Below, piece by piece: positions 50,977-62,195 of a stretch of 64,000 nt of DNA. The first letter of the stretch is position 1. Every line of letters starts with the position of its first letter. Where the stretch lies: positions 24,610,364 through 24,674,363 of the forward strand of contig CM051028.1 of the NCBI GenBank assembly GCA_027627225.1, in the 5' to 3' direction. Below the pieces are notes generated by a model. It ran no database searches and had not been told where the DNA came from. It saw only the letters and a list, made by a program, of their open reading frames with translations. Origin of the DNA: Congeria kusceri. Lineage: Eukaryota > Mollusca > Bivalvia > Myida > Dreissenidae. The translations under genes were made by a program, and so were the position numbers.

Positions 50977-52088
50977 TTAACCTGCGTCTAATGTTGTTAA
51001 CTGTAGCCGAAGGGGACTTCAACATTGTTTTCCGTCCCATACGGGCTGATTTTAGTTTGGCAGGTGTTCTGCATTGGCGTGAGGAAGAAATGGAAGGTTT
51101 CATGGCAGAGTGTGCCGGCTCCATGGGCGACCCGGAGGGTTCTCCGTTGCATGCGGGCTTGGGATCGGCTCCGTCACCCGTATGGCTTTCTTTGGGTAGG
51201 GGGGAGGTATTTTTATCTTTGTGTTTAACTTTGGGAATAGACTCTTGGCTCCTAAGGAACCTTGAGTCTATTTTATTACATATATAGGTCTTGACTCGAC
51301 ACCCAGTGGACAGTTGCTGTTGCTGGTCCTTAACTATCTCAGTAACCAAGTCAATGAGCTCACTGACATGGATGGGGCGATATTTTTTACCTTTACCTGT
51401 ACAGTTTTTAATACTGATAAATGAATCCCCTGTATTAGAGTTACTAATGCTGTTTGGGGCAGGGGAATTCATGGGGGAGGTCTGGGTGTCGACCATACGG
51501 GGGCGGTTAGGGGGGGCACTAACCACGGGCTCCTCCTCAATCCCACACACATCGAAGATAGCTGCTGCGAGTAAATGCTGCTGTGCACTGACACCAGGGA
51601 GTCGTGCCCTGTAACATTAAATACGGAGTTTTCCGAGACAGTCGAACCACTCTCCGTAGGATAGGACAGGGCGGAGGACTCCCTGAGACCACTAGTAGAG
51701 TGCCCGGGGGGAGTAATACAGTCTCTTTGGATGGGGGAGACTGGGGGGGTGTGTTTATCACTCCGAGCAGCAACCTTATCGGTATTTAAACAAGTAGCAC
51801 TTATAGGTCTCGCTACAGGGGGGCTGCAGGGGGAGGATGCTTTCTCCTTATCCACAAAGGAGCGCATGATTTATTTATGGGGGCCAATACCGTATCATGC
51901 TTGGAAGTTGACATTAAGGTTTTGCTGGGAGGTTGGGCACTCTCTTTCGTGGTGGTTAATGTCAGTGCGTTTAATCGCGACTCCGCCTCAGACCAGTTCA
52001 CCCCATAGATATTGCAATAGGAGGCTACCTGGGCAGCCCTTTTATAGGCGGGGCATCCCTGGTAAGAGGCAGTGTGTTGATGGCTACA
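50954..52088 (-). pseudogene. LINE copy 1 ORF1 (gag-like) remnant
   Basis: Begins inside a zinc knuckle (C-S-H-Q-H-T-A-S-Y-Q-G-C-P-A-Y-K), the typical last knuckle of gag-like ORF1 proteins of insect and mollusc LINEs. Three open frames follow (to 51,813; 51,867-51,469; 51,550-50,954), rich in Ser, Pro and basic residues, so at least two frameshifts are present. The last frame ends by overlapping the start of the endonuclease frame, as is usual for ORF1/ORF2 junctions. Confidence 0.75.
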
Positions 52089-52119
52089 ATTCGCAATTTA
52101 TACTGACATAATAAAAGAT

Positions 52120-53250
52120 GTACTTAGCCACCGGGTGGGGTAAAACAACTTAAATGGTGGATAAGAATATTGGATGGCAGGCGGATTTGAAGAGTGTGGA
52201 GGGACTCAAGCTGGCACGGCGGCTGTAGAGACCAGGGTTTTGAAGGGATGCCATCGAGATAAAAGGGAGAATGGAAAACAACAACGTAATTAATACAGTA
52301 AAAACTGAGATAAAATAAAGAATCAGGTCTGGGTGTAGTAGTGGTTCTATGGGATAAGGTCCACACTAATTGAGTGCAGTATAATCAAGGCACATTAGTA
52401 ATTAAGAATAAAATATTGTGTTAAATACACAATATATGTATGTAGCTATTAAGGCACAAGATTTGTACATTTAAAACTGTTCTGCTCCAAAAAAGATTAT
52501 ATTATAGTAAAACAGTGAATTGACCCATCCTTTCATATACTTTAAAAACTGCTTTAAGACCGGGTTTAATTAAAACTCTGAAAGTTGCAGAAGTACACTA
52601 TTGTGTTTATTGGAAAAAAAAGTTCTTAAAATAAGGTAACCATAGTCAACCAGGTTGGCTTTGGTCGGAAAGCCCGGGGCATTTCACCACATGGATTAAA
52701 GGAGAGGAGCAATAGATAGGAGTGATGGCATCCCCCCCCCTAAACATCGCGGCTCAGTGGGTGTAGACCATGGGCAGCCTGTGTGTCCTGGATAGGGGGA
52801 CATATGTGTTTGCTGTACTAGTCTCCCTTGGATGGTATAGGGGATAAAATGGAATATTGACATGCATACAAAATTTACAAGGGCAGGAGTGGTCTCCCTT
52901 GTACTATAAAAGAGTTGTTTTAAGTAAAAGCAGGTAAATTAAACCATTTAGGGTTATTTCCCTTTATCTGCAAATTTGGTAGTACATTTAATATTATCCC
53001 TAATTTCAGGGAGAAAAAAAAAGGTATTTTTAGGGTAAAAATGATGTTGTTTATCCAGTTTAACAAATTGCACGTTGAATAAACGTGCAGATGGAATAAA
53101 TAGGGTAAAATACTGCCAAAATGTTAATTAATTTTCAATATATATGAAAAAAAGTACAAATAGGGGTAACACAACAGGCTGCCCATTGAGAATTAAATTT
53201 TGTCAGTAATCTGACAGTCCAAGAGATAGGTGGTACTCTCCAAGAACGAC
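52120..53250 (-). mobile_element. 3' end of a second copy of the same LINE
   Basis: At 53,247-53,197 the minus strand reads T-Y-L-L-D-C-Q-I-T-D-K-I followed by a stop, matching the C terminus of copy 1 (T-Y-L-V-D-C-Q-I-T-D-K-I). The sequence that follows is a diverged 3' untranslated region that includes a block at about 52,620-52,670 similar to 46,230-46,290. It stops next to the truncated start of copy 1, so two elements lie head-to-tail. Confidence 0.7.
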
Positions 53251-55342
53251 ATTTGTTTAAATATACTATATTTTACAGTTTGTTCCAGTTTGCTCTCAGA
53301 ATGTAGCAAAACAAAACAATGAATTAATTAAGGACGCTGTGACGGCATTAACGTCTTTGTACATCATGGTACTTCAAAATGACAGTTTGTTTCACAGTTT
53401 TGATAATTAATCAATTGTATCACTTCTCAAACTGTAAACACATTGGTTAACAGAACAGAACAAGGGTGGCATCTGTCCGTCTACCCTAAAAATATCGGGA
53501 GGGCACATGTCCAGGGGGCATATGTCCGGATACCTTTCAATTCTACTGAGATATTATATATTAAGCTAAAATGAATACGTCTTACACAAAATAAAACGAG
53601 CAAGTTTGTAAACCCTTGTTTGTGTAGGATTGCATAGACATGTGTCTGTAACATACAGCCTTGTAAGATGTATGACAAACTCAACCATATCTAATGTAAA
53701 ACGAGGCTTAATAATAAAACGATATAACATAACCGCTGTCTATTTCAGTCACGAAATCAGAAATAGCATCAAATTTCTCTAAACAGAAGTTTAGAAAGTA
53801 TATATGCAATACTACTTTCTACAAACCAAACGTTCAGATACTAGTAATTATACAGCAACTCAGCTTTTCAAAAACACAATCATAATGACTGAGAATAACT
53901 CAATAAACCGCACTCAAAAAACATATACTTATCATCGTCGATAGAATCAACACCAGCAAGCGTTCTGTCCAACAAATGAAATTCCAACATGAGCGCCACA
54001 CTTGTATAATACTGCCTCTTTCTTTATCTACCCTGTTGCTGCCAAATACAGACCTCGAATGACGATAAATTCCCTATACACGGCTTATATACCCTTGCAC
54101 GAGAAATCCGTGCATAACCCGCCAAACTTTGCTGTAAACACTCTAAAAACAACTAAATACCGTACAATTCCGTATTTTACAAACGATAATAATTTCATAT
54201 AATTGTTAACATAAGCGGTTAAAATAAAGTTATGTACTAATTCTTGAAATACACTCTAGAACTGAGCATAAGTATGAACATATTTTCTTATTGTATGTCA
54301 TGAGCAGAATATTATATTCATTCCCAGAATTAATCCACTATGTTGTATATAAATAACAATTGATTCTAGCGAGTTCAACACACTCACAATCATTCCAAAA
54401 GTACCGCGCGTTTATTTGCCGTTGTATACCTGTTATAATATACATGCATCTATTAGCGTCCAGGGAATCATAAGAGCGAATATTTCAATAAATGGGGAAT
54501 TTATGTTTATTAACTTACTGTGCATGTCAACTTGAAATTGAATTCCGGTTGCGTTCTATTAAGAATTAATTAGAATTGCACATTTCTATCAACTTCTCCA
54601 GTAGATGTTAATCAACCTATAAAAATATATCTTCAATAAATAAAATGTGCTGCAATAAGTCTCGGAATACGTCGAAATATTATGCACGCTACTTTTACTT
54701 CATTACGTAGCATTACTACTCGTACATTATTTGCAATACCAGTTATACACAGAAACCCGTGATACATCATATTCCTGCCGAATATGATTTTAAATCGCCA
54801 TAGTCTAATAAAATTTTATGTTTGTGTTATCAAAAATGGAAGTCATCATTATTTCAAATGCGCTCAATGCCCTCTGAAGATTGCGTCAGATACACAGTAT
54901 AAATGATTAATGTGCGTGTATTATGCTACTTCTAAGATGAAGGTTGGGTATATTACTTAAGAATAACTATACGCGTCTGATACAAAATAATTTTCATTCA
55001 TTCCCGCAATTATTTTCGTGCATTGTTAATTTGTTAAATTTGGCTGACAAATTTATATAATAATGATATTTAGGTTATTCATCTATCACTGGTGAAAACA
55101 TGGGGCGGTATGGTCGTTTATGCACGATACAAATACTAATAATTATTGAATTAATCACATATTAATTTTGGGATCCGAGAAGTTTTCTTATGCTGTCCGA
55201 AAAAAGCTGAGGTCCGAGAAGTCTCCGTATAACGGTGGGGACCAAAATAACTCGGGTCCAAGAATCTACGTAACCGATTTTAGGGTAAAGATGATCTCTC
55301 AATATAAATGTCAACGCCGATTACTTTTATAAAGGCATTTCT
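53251..55342. other. Non-coding spacer before the lectin relic C
   Basis: No supported gene. The first lectin exon expected upstream of relic C (between about 54,900 and 55,260 by comparison with relic D) is absent. Confidence 0.45.
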
Positions 55343-55411
55343 TGTTACTAATGAACTTTTATAAAACGATACAGTTTTGTAAAGTCCAATCTGAATAAAA
55401 TTGTTTCCAGG
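55343..55411 (+). repeat. Intron-1 block shared by relics C and D
   Basis: Shares TATAAAACGATACAG and TTTGTAAAGTCCAATCT with 62,127-62,195, just downstream of exon 1 of relic D. It shows that C and D derive from one duplicated unit. Confidence 0.8.
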
Positions 55412-55686
55412 TTGACACTAATTTACTACCCGCTGACTTAACAGCGACAGTATGTGGAGTAACGTTAGGATATAATTTTAATAAGATTGAGTTAAGTCAT
55501 GTAGTGATAACGTTTCATAAAAAGGTGTACTTCGAATGTTCTATGCATTTGTGCTTATTGTTGTTATGCTTATTGTTGTAGAAAATAAATAAAGACACAA
55601 GACTATGTTCACGAAATCACGCAATGAAAGACAAGACATATCATTTATGTACATTCGTAATGCGTTAAACAAGCCTTACCTTGCAG

Positions 55687-57407
55687 ATATGTTCACCCAA
55701 CCGTCAATGCAACGGTTATCCTACACGATGACGTCCATTCGAGGATAAAATTTAGGTTAGTTTCCCTCAGCTTCCCTCGCACCGACGACTCCATATACGG
55801 AAAATCAGCCATGACCGGAAGATGGAGAATCGTGCACATGGTCCTCAATCCCACAATGCAACATCGGGTCACAATAGATGTCAGCGTCGGTAAATCCCGG
55901 ACTGAGGGTAGGACAGACAACATCAAGTACGTCTGGGAGACCTCTGCAGACGATATCCGGAGAATGCCGGTGTCGCAATATGACCAACGCATGATGGAAC
56001 AGGCCTCGTCGCGAACGTGGTTGAGAGAGGCTACAGTTAGAAAAGCTTGGCAAGTGAAAGATATGTTTATTTAACATAAATGTCGAAAATACAATTATGA
56101 TTGCTCTATAATTTAAATCTACTAGGCTACACTTAATAAATATTTTTTAATTTTTAGTTTATCGGACATTGTTGGTATAACTGTCCAGACGAACGGCGAA
56201 AATAACATCTTAAAACAAAATGAAAATAAAATTCTAGTCCAAACACGATTGACAACAACAATTCTAATTCAATGCAAAGTTTGTTTTATAAACATGCATA
56301 TAAAGTCAACATGATTTACGTTAAATTAATACATATTTCACTGTGTTATTACGCTATAAATGTGAGTTAAAAACATTTAATATGCATTCAGAATACGGCA
56401 TCTGTAGAGATACATGTACATGAATTTCATCAATTATTGGTTTATTATATATTTACAATATTGGTTTTGTTCCATTTTTTTTTAGTATGTTCAATGAAAT
56501 CGAGTCGGTGTATATTTCAAAATTATCAAACCCTGATCTCAGTTAGAATCACTAGATTAAAAAAAAGAACCTATTACGGATTTAAAGAGACCTGTGCACA
56601 GATCTACGAATTGACATAAAAAATACAGATTCTAAAATACAAGAATAGTGTATATAAAGGAGCTAAAAACAGAACTGACATAGAAACATACTGTAAATAC
56701 CGTTTCGTTAATGAGTAATCGTGAGTTGAAATGGATAAAATTACCTATAAAGCGTTTGTAACGCTAAACGATGGAATGATTTGGAGTATTTATGTTGTTT
56801 TCGTTTGAAATAGTTAAAATCACGTGAATCACTGACATAAAGTAAACAATACACCTACTAGTTTACACATCGGTATGGACGTGAGGTCGCGTTTTAGAAT
56901 TTTGATCCAGGGGTCTGAGGTTTGAACCCCGGTGGGATCAACATTTTTTCTATTCTTTTTTTAAAGCTTAAATCTTGTTCATAGTTCTTGAGCTTTTTAG
57001 TTAAAATTCTTCAATTTTTAAAGTTCTGACGTTAAATGGAATGTTACAAAAATACAAAAACCTGTGAACAAGTCCCTTTAAGGCTTTTGACGTACATATC
57101 TTTAATAAAATAGCGAACAGAACTTGATCATATTGCAGCACACAACCTTAATTAGCAAGTCGTATTATTTTCTTAAAAGTGAGTTTACGTTTTAGTGAAA
57201 GCTGGTCCAAGCGTGATCACGTGGCAGTACGTGTTCGACGTGGAGCAGAACGTAAGTAGGTCAGTGTTCCACAGCAACCTGCTGGCAAACACCGGAAGTG
57301 AGTCCGAGGTACCCGGGGACCTGCAGTACAAGTTCTACGGAGGAAGGGGGAGAGAACTGACATTAAAAGACTATTTGGCGCATGTATCTTTCTGTAATTG
57401 CGTTTAG
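55687..57407 (+). pseudogene. Relic C: exons 2 and 3 of a lectin/pore-former gene
   Basis: Exon 2 (55,687 to about 56,053) matches exon 2 of genes A and B but lacks the Gly-Gly motif of the third lectin repeat and a few residues of the Ser-rich region of the pore-forming half. Exon 3 (57,196-57,407) matches exon 3, and its stop is replaced by a Tyr codon, so the frame runs 22 codons further. The donor at 56,054 is in phase 0, whereas exon 3 needs phase 1; splicing there would place TGA at once. Exon 1 is missing. A SINE-like element sits in the intron. The orientation is opposite to A and B. No working product is expected. Confidence 0.8.
56581..57081 (+). mobile_element. SINE-like element I, with tRNA-like core, in intron of relic C
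   Basis: Starts TTTAAAGAGACCTGTGCACAG and ends CTGTGAACAAGTCCCTTTAA, imperfect inverted termini shared with elements II-IV. A tRNA-like segment near 56,874-56,940 includes GGTTTGAACCCC, matching a polymerase III B box. About 500 bp, non-coding. Confidence 0.65.
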
Positions 57408-57433
57408 CTTATTTTTGGCAATATTACAAAAGA

Positions 57434-57885
57434 TTAAAGGGACCTGTTCACAAATTGGCATTTTTTTTTACAATTTTCATTTTTTGTCATAAATCCCAAA
57501 AGAAAAATACATTATATATAAACAAGCAAAATAACTGTACTGACAAGGGTATATATTGGAAATACAGTGTCGTTTAAGAAAATCATCAATTGAAATGGAA
57601 ACAAATTATAACGCTTTTCATCTGTATTTTGGGAAACACGTGTATCACTTACATAGCGTTAAAATTCACAATCATGTTTGTAAGTCAGAATAGCCGAGAG
57701 GTTAGCGTGATAGACGTTTGATTTCGGCAGACGTGGTTCGATTCCTGAGAAAGGCATATTTAAAAAAAAAAAATTCTTTATATAATATTTGTTTTGGTTT
57801 GTCCAACGTCTTTAATTTTTGCAGAAAAAGAAACATTATATGACATTTTTCAAAAATACGAAAATCTGTGGACAAGTCCCTTTAA
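57434..57885 (+). mobile_element. SINE-like element II
   Basis: Termini TTAAAGGGACCTGTTCACA and CTGTGGACAAGTCCCTTTAA. The core 57,690-57,752 has an A-box-like GCCGAGAGGTTAGCG and a B-box-like GTTCGATTCC. Strongly similar to element III around AAACACGTGTATCACTTA. Confidence 0.68.
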
Positions 57886-58845
57886 GCGACATATTAATAC
57901 ACTTCAATTAGACTGATTACATATTAATAAACTTCAATTAGACTGATTATCTAAATGTAGAAAATGTGACTTTGTTATACATTTTACGTATTCTGGGACC
58001 TGAATCAGATTTTAATCCAAATATCGACTTTATAATGTAAAGTGAAAAGTTACTGTATAATTGACCCATGTATTCATATAGCTGTTTCATTGGGCTATTA
58101 TTGTACCAAGCTTAATGAAAACATGTACCTTATTTTAGTCTAGTTACTGAACGAAACACCCATCTCATTAAATCTCATTAAATTAAAATCAAATCCTAAC
58201 GCTCGACCATCAATCTTAAATTCAATTCACTAAAGGGATCTCTTAACTCTAATGTTCTTAAAAGTGTTGCAAAATATATAAAATAAACGCTAGAAATAAA
58301 ACAATCTACAACAGTTACTGTATAATGTACATGTTCATCACTCTCCATACGTATGTTACTTATCTGTACATAATGTTTTTTTTTATTTGATACGTTTTCG
58401 TTTGAATCCTGTTCAAAACATGTTCCGAATGTATTGACCACTGAAAGAATGGATTTATGCTCTTTTTTTTCTAGATTGTGTACTTTTTACTTATCTTGAA
58501 TGAAACGCTTGTCTTGGCCTAGGTTAGCTCTAAGAAATCTGGACTAGAAGCCAAAAAAAGAGATTTTTCAAAGAAAACCAATTATTAAGAAATATTATCA
58601 GAAAATATGCTTCATGTTTAAATATTTTCCAAACATTTTTGTAGCCAAATATAATTTAAAATAGCTAGTTAGAAAGTTTAGTAATCAATGGCTATTTTGG
58701 CTACTGGTAGCGCTAACTTACTCTTGGCTTGTCTTATCTAAATCGTCTCCGCTGTTTGGATGAAATAGCAGCCATGGACTGGAGATGATTTTATTGAGAT
58801 TTATTGAAACCCGTTCGTCACGTGTCGATCATACACTGTCAAACA

Positions 58846-59170
58846 TTTAGGGACCTGTACACAGATTGGCAAATTGACCATTTTCCAAAAAAAATTATAT
58901 TGATCCCCAAAACAAAAACATTATACATAAATAAGCGAAATAACACTACTGACATAGATATATATTTGAAATATAGTGTCGTTTATGAAAATCATCAATT
59001 GAAATTGCTTATATTATAAAGCGTTTGAAACGCTTTTCATCTGTATTTTGGAAAACACGTGTATCACTTATAAAGCGTTCAAAATTCACTACCATTATTG
59101 TAAGTCAGAATGGTCGAGTGGTTAGCGCGGCAGATTTGTGATCCCAGCGGTCGTAGGTTTCTATCCCGTC
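58846..59170 (+). mobile_element. SINE-like element III (3' part lost)
   Basis: Starts TTTAGGGACCTGTACACAG. The tRNA-like core 59,103-59,165 (TCGAGTGGTTAGCG; GTAGGTTTCTATCCC) is followed by unrelated sequence, so the right terminus is missing. Confidence 0.65.
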
Positions 59171-59460
59171 TTAAGCAAATCGTTTTTTTATGTAAGAAGT
59201 TTTTGGTTAGTCCGACTGCTTTAGGGGATTCAAGAGAACGATTATTGCAATTCACCGTTGTAATTTCACACAATGCTAATTTGTTTGCAAGTTCAGCTGC
59301 TGTCAGAATGTCGTTTGTCTTTGAACAAACAGCTGTAGGCCCTATATTTCAGCACGAAATAAAGAAATGTTTAGCGAATTGTATTATAATGCTTTTGTTA
59401 TCAAAAATTTATCATTTTTCAAGAAACTCCTATACTGAAAATGTGTGGTAAGGTGACCTC

Positions 59461-59535
59461 CCAGTCAGCTCGCAAACGTTGAACGAACCTCAGCCTTCGG
59501 CTTCGGTCCGTTCAACGTTTTTGGCCTGACTGGTC
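59461..59535. repeat. Hairpin with 12-bp perfect arms
   Basis: AAACGTTGAACG (59,474-59,485) pairs with CGTTCAACGTTT (59,509-59,520). The pairing is extended by CCAGTCAG at 59,461 and CTGACTGG just after. The loop contains CTTCGG. Probably a palindromic mobile-element end. Confidence 0.65.
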
Positions 59536-59594
59536 GGTCACTATAATGCGAGGAGGCCCTCAGTGGTCTGTATTATTTCTTTATTAGTTTACTA

Positions 59595-59705
59595 ATCAAC
59601 AAATGAGTATAAGTGTTCCTAGACTAACCTTAAGCCAGGTAATAAAACAAATTGGTACATCTTGTTTTGCAGTGCATTTTTTATATGGAAACATGTCGAT
59701 ACCAC
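59595..59705 (+). repeat. Direct repeat downstream of relic C
   Basis: Shares CTAACCTTAAGCCAGG and ACATCTTGTTTTGC with 63,745-63,842 in the same orientation. With the 55,343/62,127 match this outlines a duplicated unit containing relics C and D. Confidence 0.75.
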
Positions 59706-60633
59706 CACCTACAGTAATGCATCGTCTTACGTATAACTATTGTAGCCTGCATTTCAAATACTCAAAACATCAAGTACATTTTAACTTGATTTTATAATGC
59801 AATTATTTGGTTAAACACGACACATACAGCTCATTGAAACAGTTAGTAAATCAATGTTAATGTCAGACACCCACATTGTTGTCAGATAAGTTTTTCGTTG
59901 TTTTGGTAGTAATCACGTTATGAAATATATTCTGATATTTTATATATGTTGTATATGAAGCTACGTATTAATTCTTCGGCTATAGGACTCTGGCATACAT
60001 GAACCGAACATTATTGACAACGCATTGTTTGCTGTAAAGGTAAAAGCTATTGTGTATTTGATTTTCATATATGATTTCTGTAGATATGATTTAATAAAAC
60101 AGAAACACAGTTATTTCAATGCAGTGGGCAAATCCAATACATGCACATTATTTGTTGATATGCCGCTATACATGGAATCTAATTCGAAACATTGTGAACT
60201 GGCGAGCACTCGTATAAACGGTAATGGTGTTCATTCGCCAAACAACTTATTTACGAAATGCAATATACACCTTCTGTGATCGAAAACGCTTTGTACGAAT
60301 TGAATCTACGTGATCATGCTGATTTACATCCGAAACATCACCAGATATCCCATACATAAAATACACGATAATAAAGAACCAAACAGTTGTTATTGCACCG
60401 ATTTCAATGCGTTTTTTTTTTTTGCATTTCTCCATTAGAAACGATTTGTGCAAAACTACATTTTCATAATATATTTTCGGAGAGCTGCCTCGATACTTGA
60501 TTTAATTGCATACGAAATAATTGTCTATATTGGGAATCGTACATTATTGGTTTCCGTCGCGGATTGCATCAGACGCATTTAAGTGCTTGGCAAAATCATT
60601 GGTAATAACTAAAATGCATCGGAAATGTCACAA
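59706..60633. other. Non-coding stretch
   Basis: No exon or named repeat recognised. Confidence 0.4.
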
Positions 60634-61496
60634 TAAAGGGACTTAGTCACATATTTTCGTATTTAAAAAAAAATGTCATTTAATATCTTTACTGCAAAAA
60701 CTACAGCATTTGCAATGATCTAAAACAAATATTATATAAAGTAAAAAAGTTAAATGAAGAAATGGCCTTCGCCGGGACTCGAACCCGGGCTTTGAGATCA
60801 AAACTCCTACGCTAAAGACTGGGCCATTCGGCCTTACACGTTTGGTAGCGATTTTTAGACTGCGGCGATAGATGGAGTCTTCAGTACCGAAAATCGAAAG
60901 CAAGTATCGCGCTTTATATGGCAATTGCACAGTGACCTCGCCTGCTTCACTGTCTTCAATATCGTGGGGCAAGGGAGATCACTGATAGCAATCAGAACTG
61001 CGAAAAAAATTATACCTATTAGTGGATTGGTCCACTAAATGCTATCAATAAACTAATTCAGCGAATAATTTGGATGAATGACAAGAAATATATCCTATTT
61101 AAGCCATAACGAACAAAAAGATGTTAAAATGTGAAAATATATCATCTAGAAACACTAGTTTTCTTATTTGAAATATATCAATATTCTATAATTATTAACT
61201 TGTCGTGACCTTTAGCTTTAACGGACAAGCCGCAGTCTTTCGGCGTTCAACGCTTTGATTAACGTTATGTAAGTGACACACGTGTTTTCCAACATACCGA
61301 AGAAAAGCGTTACAAACACTTTATTATTCTGTCCATTTCGATTGAAGATTATCCATAATTGAAACGATATTTCCAATTTATTTCTATGTCATGAGAGTTA
61401 TTTCCCTTGTTTGTATATAATGCATAATTTCTCTTTGGGATCTATGACAAAATTTTAAAAATTGTCAATTTCCAGATCTGTGAACTGGTCCCTTTA
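60634..61496 (-). mobile_element. SINE-like elements IV (composite, inverted)
   Basis: On the minus strand it begins TTAAAGGGACCAGTTCACAG (61,496) and ends AAGTCCCTTTA at 60,634. One tRNA-like core is clear at 60,836-60,769 (GGGTTCGAGTCCCGG B box). The length and a second decayed core near 61,260-61,200 suggest two overlapping or nested copies. Confidence 0.6.
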
Positions 61497-61738
61497 AGTA
61501 GTATAGTGTTGATTAAACAAAAAACGAGTTTTTACAATTAGTGATGTTTTCGATAAGGTTATTTCAAATAGATATTTATCAACACTATGTGGAAAAGTCA
61601 AATACATCTTGTATATAAAGGCTAGTAACTTCTTGAGAAGTGTAGCGGTGTCTATTTTGATTTCCTCGTTCATTTGTCACACGATTTCATATTAATCCTA
61701 CAAACGCACAATTGGGCATCAGGGTTACATTTGAGGTG

Positions 61739-62045
61739 ATGTCGGTGCCGTTTTTGATCATTCATGTTGCTAGCGAATTGTTCGTACATCCGCAAGAAGG
61801 ATCAAACCCATACCCAAAGAACAACACGCGCGTGGTTTGGCACAGCGACGCACTGGCGGTATATTCCGGTCCAGGACCATTGAGGTTATATTGAGCACGT
61901 GACAAGCGGCATGATTATACATCCGAGAAACGGTGGAAGCAGGCTCTCAGGATCGGCGATGAACTTGTGCTACACAGTGATCGCCGCTGGTGGGCGCTTT
62001 TCGCTGTAAATGATGTCAATCAGTAATTCATCCACAAGAGCGGAA
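61739..62045 (+). pseudogene. Relic D: frameshifted exon 1 of a lectin/pore-former gene
   Basis: The start ATG (61,739) and the donor GGAA|GTAAGT (62,046) match exon 1 of genes A and B, but the exon is 307 nt instead of 317. The open frame ends at 61,894 after a shift near 61,850-61,865. The second lectin repeat is then read in another frame, a further shift follows, and a TAA lies at 62,024-62,026. The first P-x-G-G motif is also altered. No exon 2 or 3 follows in the remaining 1.95 kb, although intron 1 is only 135-299 nt in A and B. Confidence 0.8.
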
Positions 62046-62126
62046 GTAAGTAAAACAACTCAAAATAATTTATTCTTTTGGAAACTGTGAGTTGTACACA
62101 TGGTTAATAGTTATGTCGGTGTATTT

Positions 62127-62195
62127 TTACAAAAATGTACTTGTATAAAACGATACAGCTTTGTAAAGTCCAATCTCAATAAAATTGTCTCCAGT
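62127..62195 (+). repeat. Intron-1 block of relic D matching relic C
   Basis: Counterpart of 55,343-55,411; lies 82 nt after the exon 1 donor of relic D. Confidence 0.8.

Larger units (their letters stand above)
46160..52088 (-). mobile_element. Decayed APE-RT-RNase H non-LTR retrotransposon, copy 1
   Basis: In minus-strand order: end of ORF1 with a C-terminal zinc-knuckle remnant (from 52,088), AP endonuclease (50,976-50,290), reverse transcriptase (49,790-48,282), RNase H (48,268-47,600) and a Cys/His cluster, ending at 47,134. The 3' untranslated sequence reaches at least 46,160, where it resembles 52,590-52,680 of a second copy. Presence of RNase H points to the I-like group of LINEs (established for that group). 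Several frameshifts make it inactive, and it is cut at its 5' end within ORF1. Confidence 0.88.

Noticed and set aside
52124..52366. 80-residue minus-strand frame next to LINE copy 1
   Set aside because: Falls in the 3' untranslated region of LINE copy 2 and resembles no protein family.
60769..60836. Functional tRNA gene on the minus strand
   Set aside because: It has a good B box but sits inside a SINE-like repeat shared with three other loci, and a full cloverleaf was not evident; a tRNA-derived repeat is the better reading.
55687..62045. Relics C and D as one gene on the plus strand
   Set aside because: Exon order would be 2-3-1; both also have frame or splice defects.
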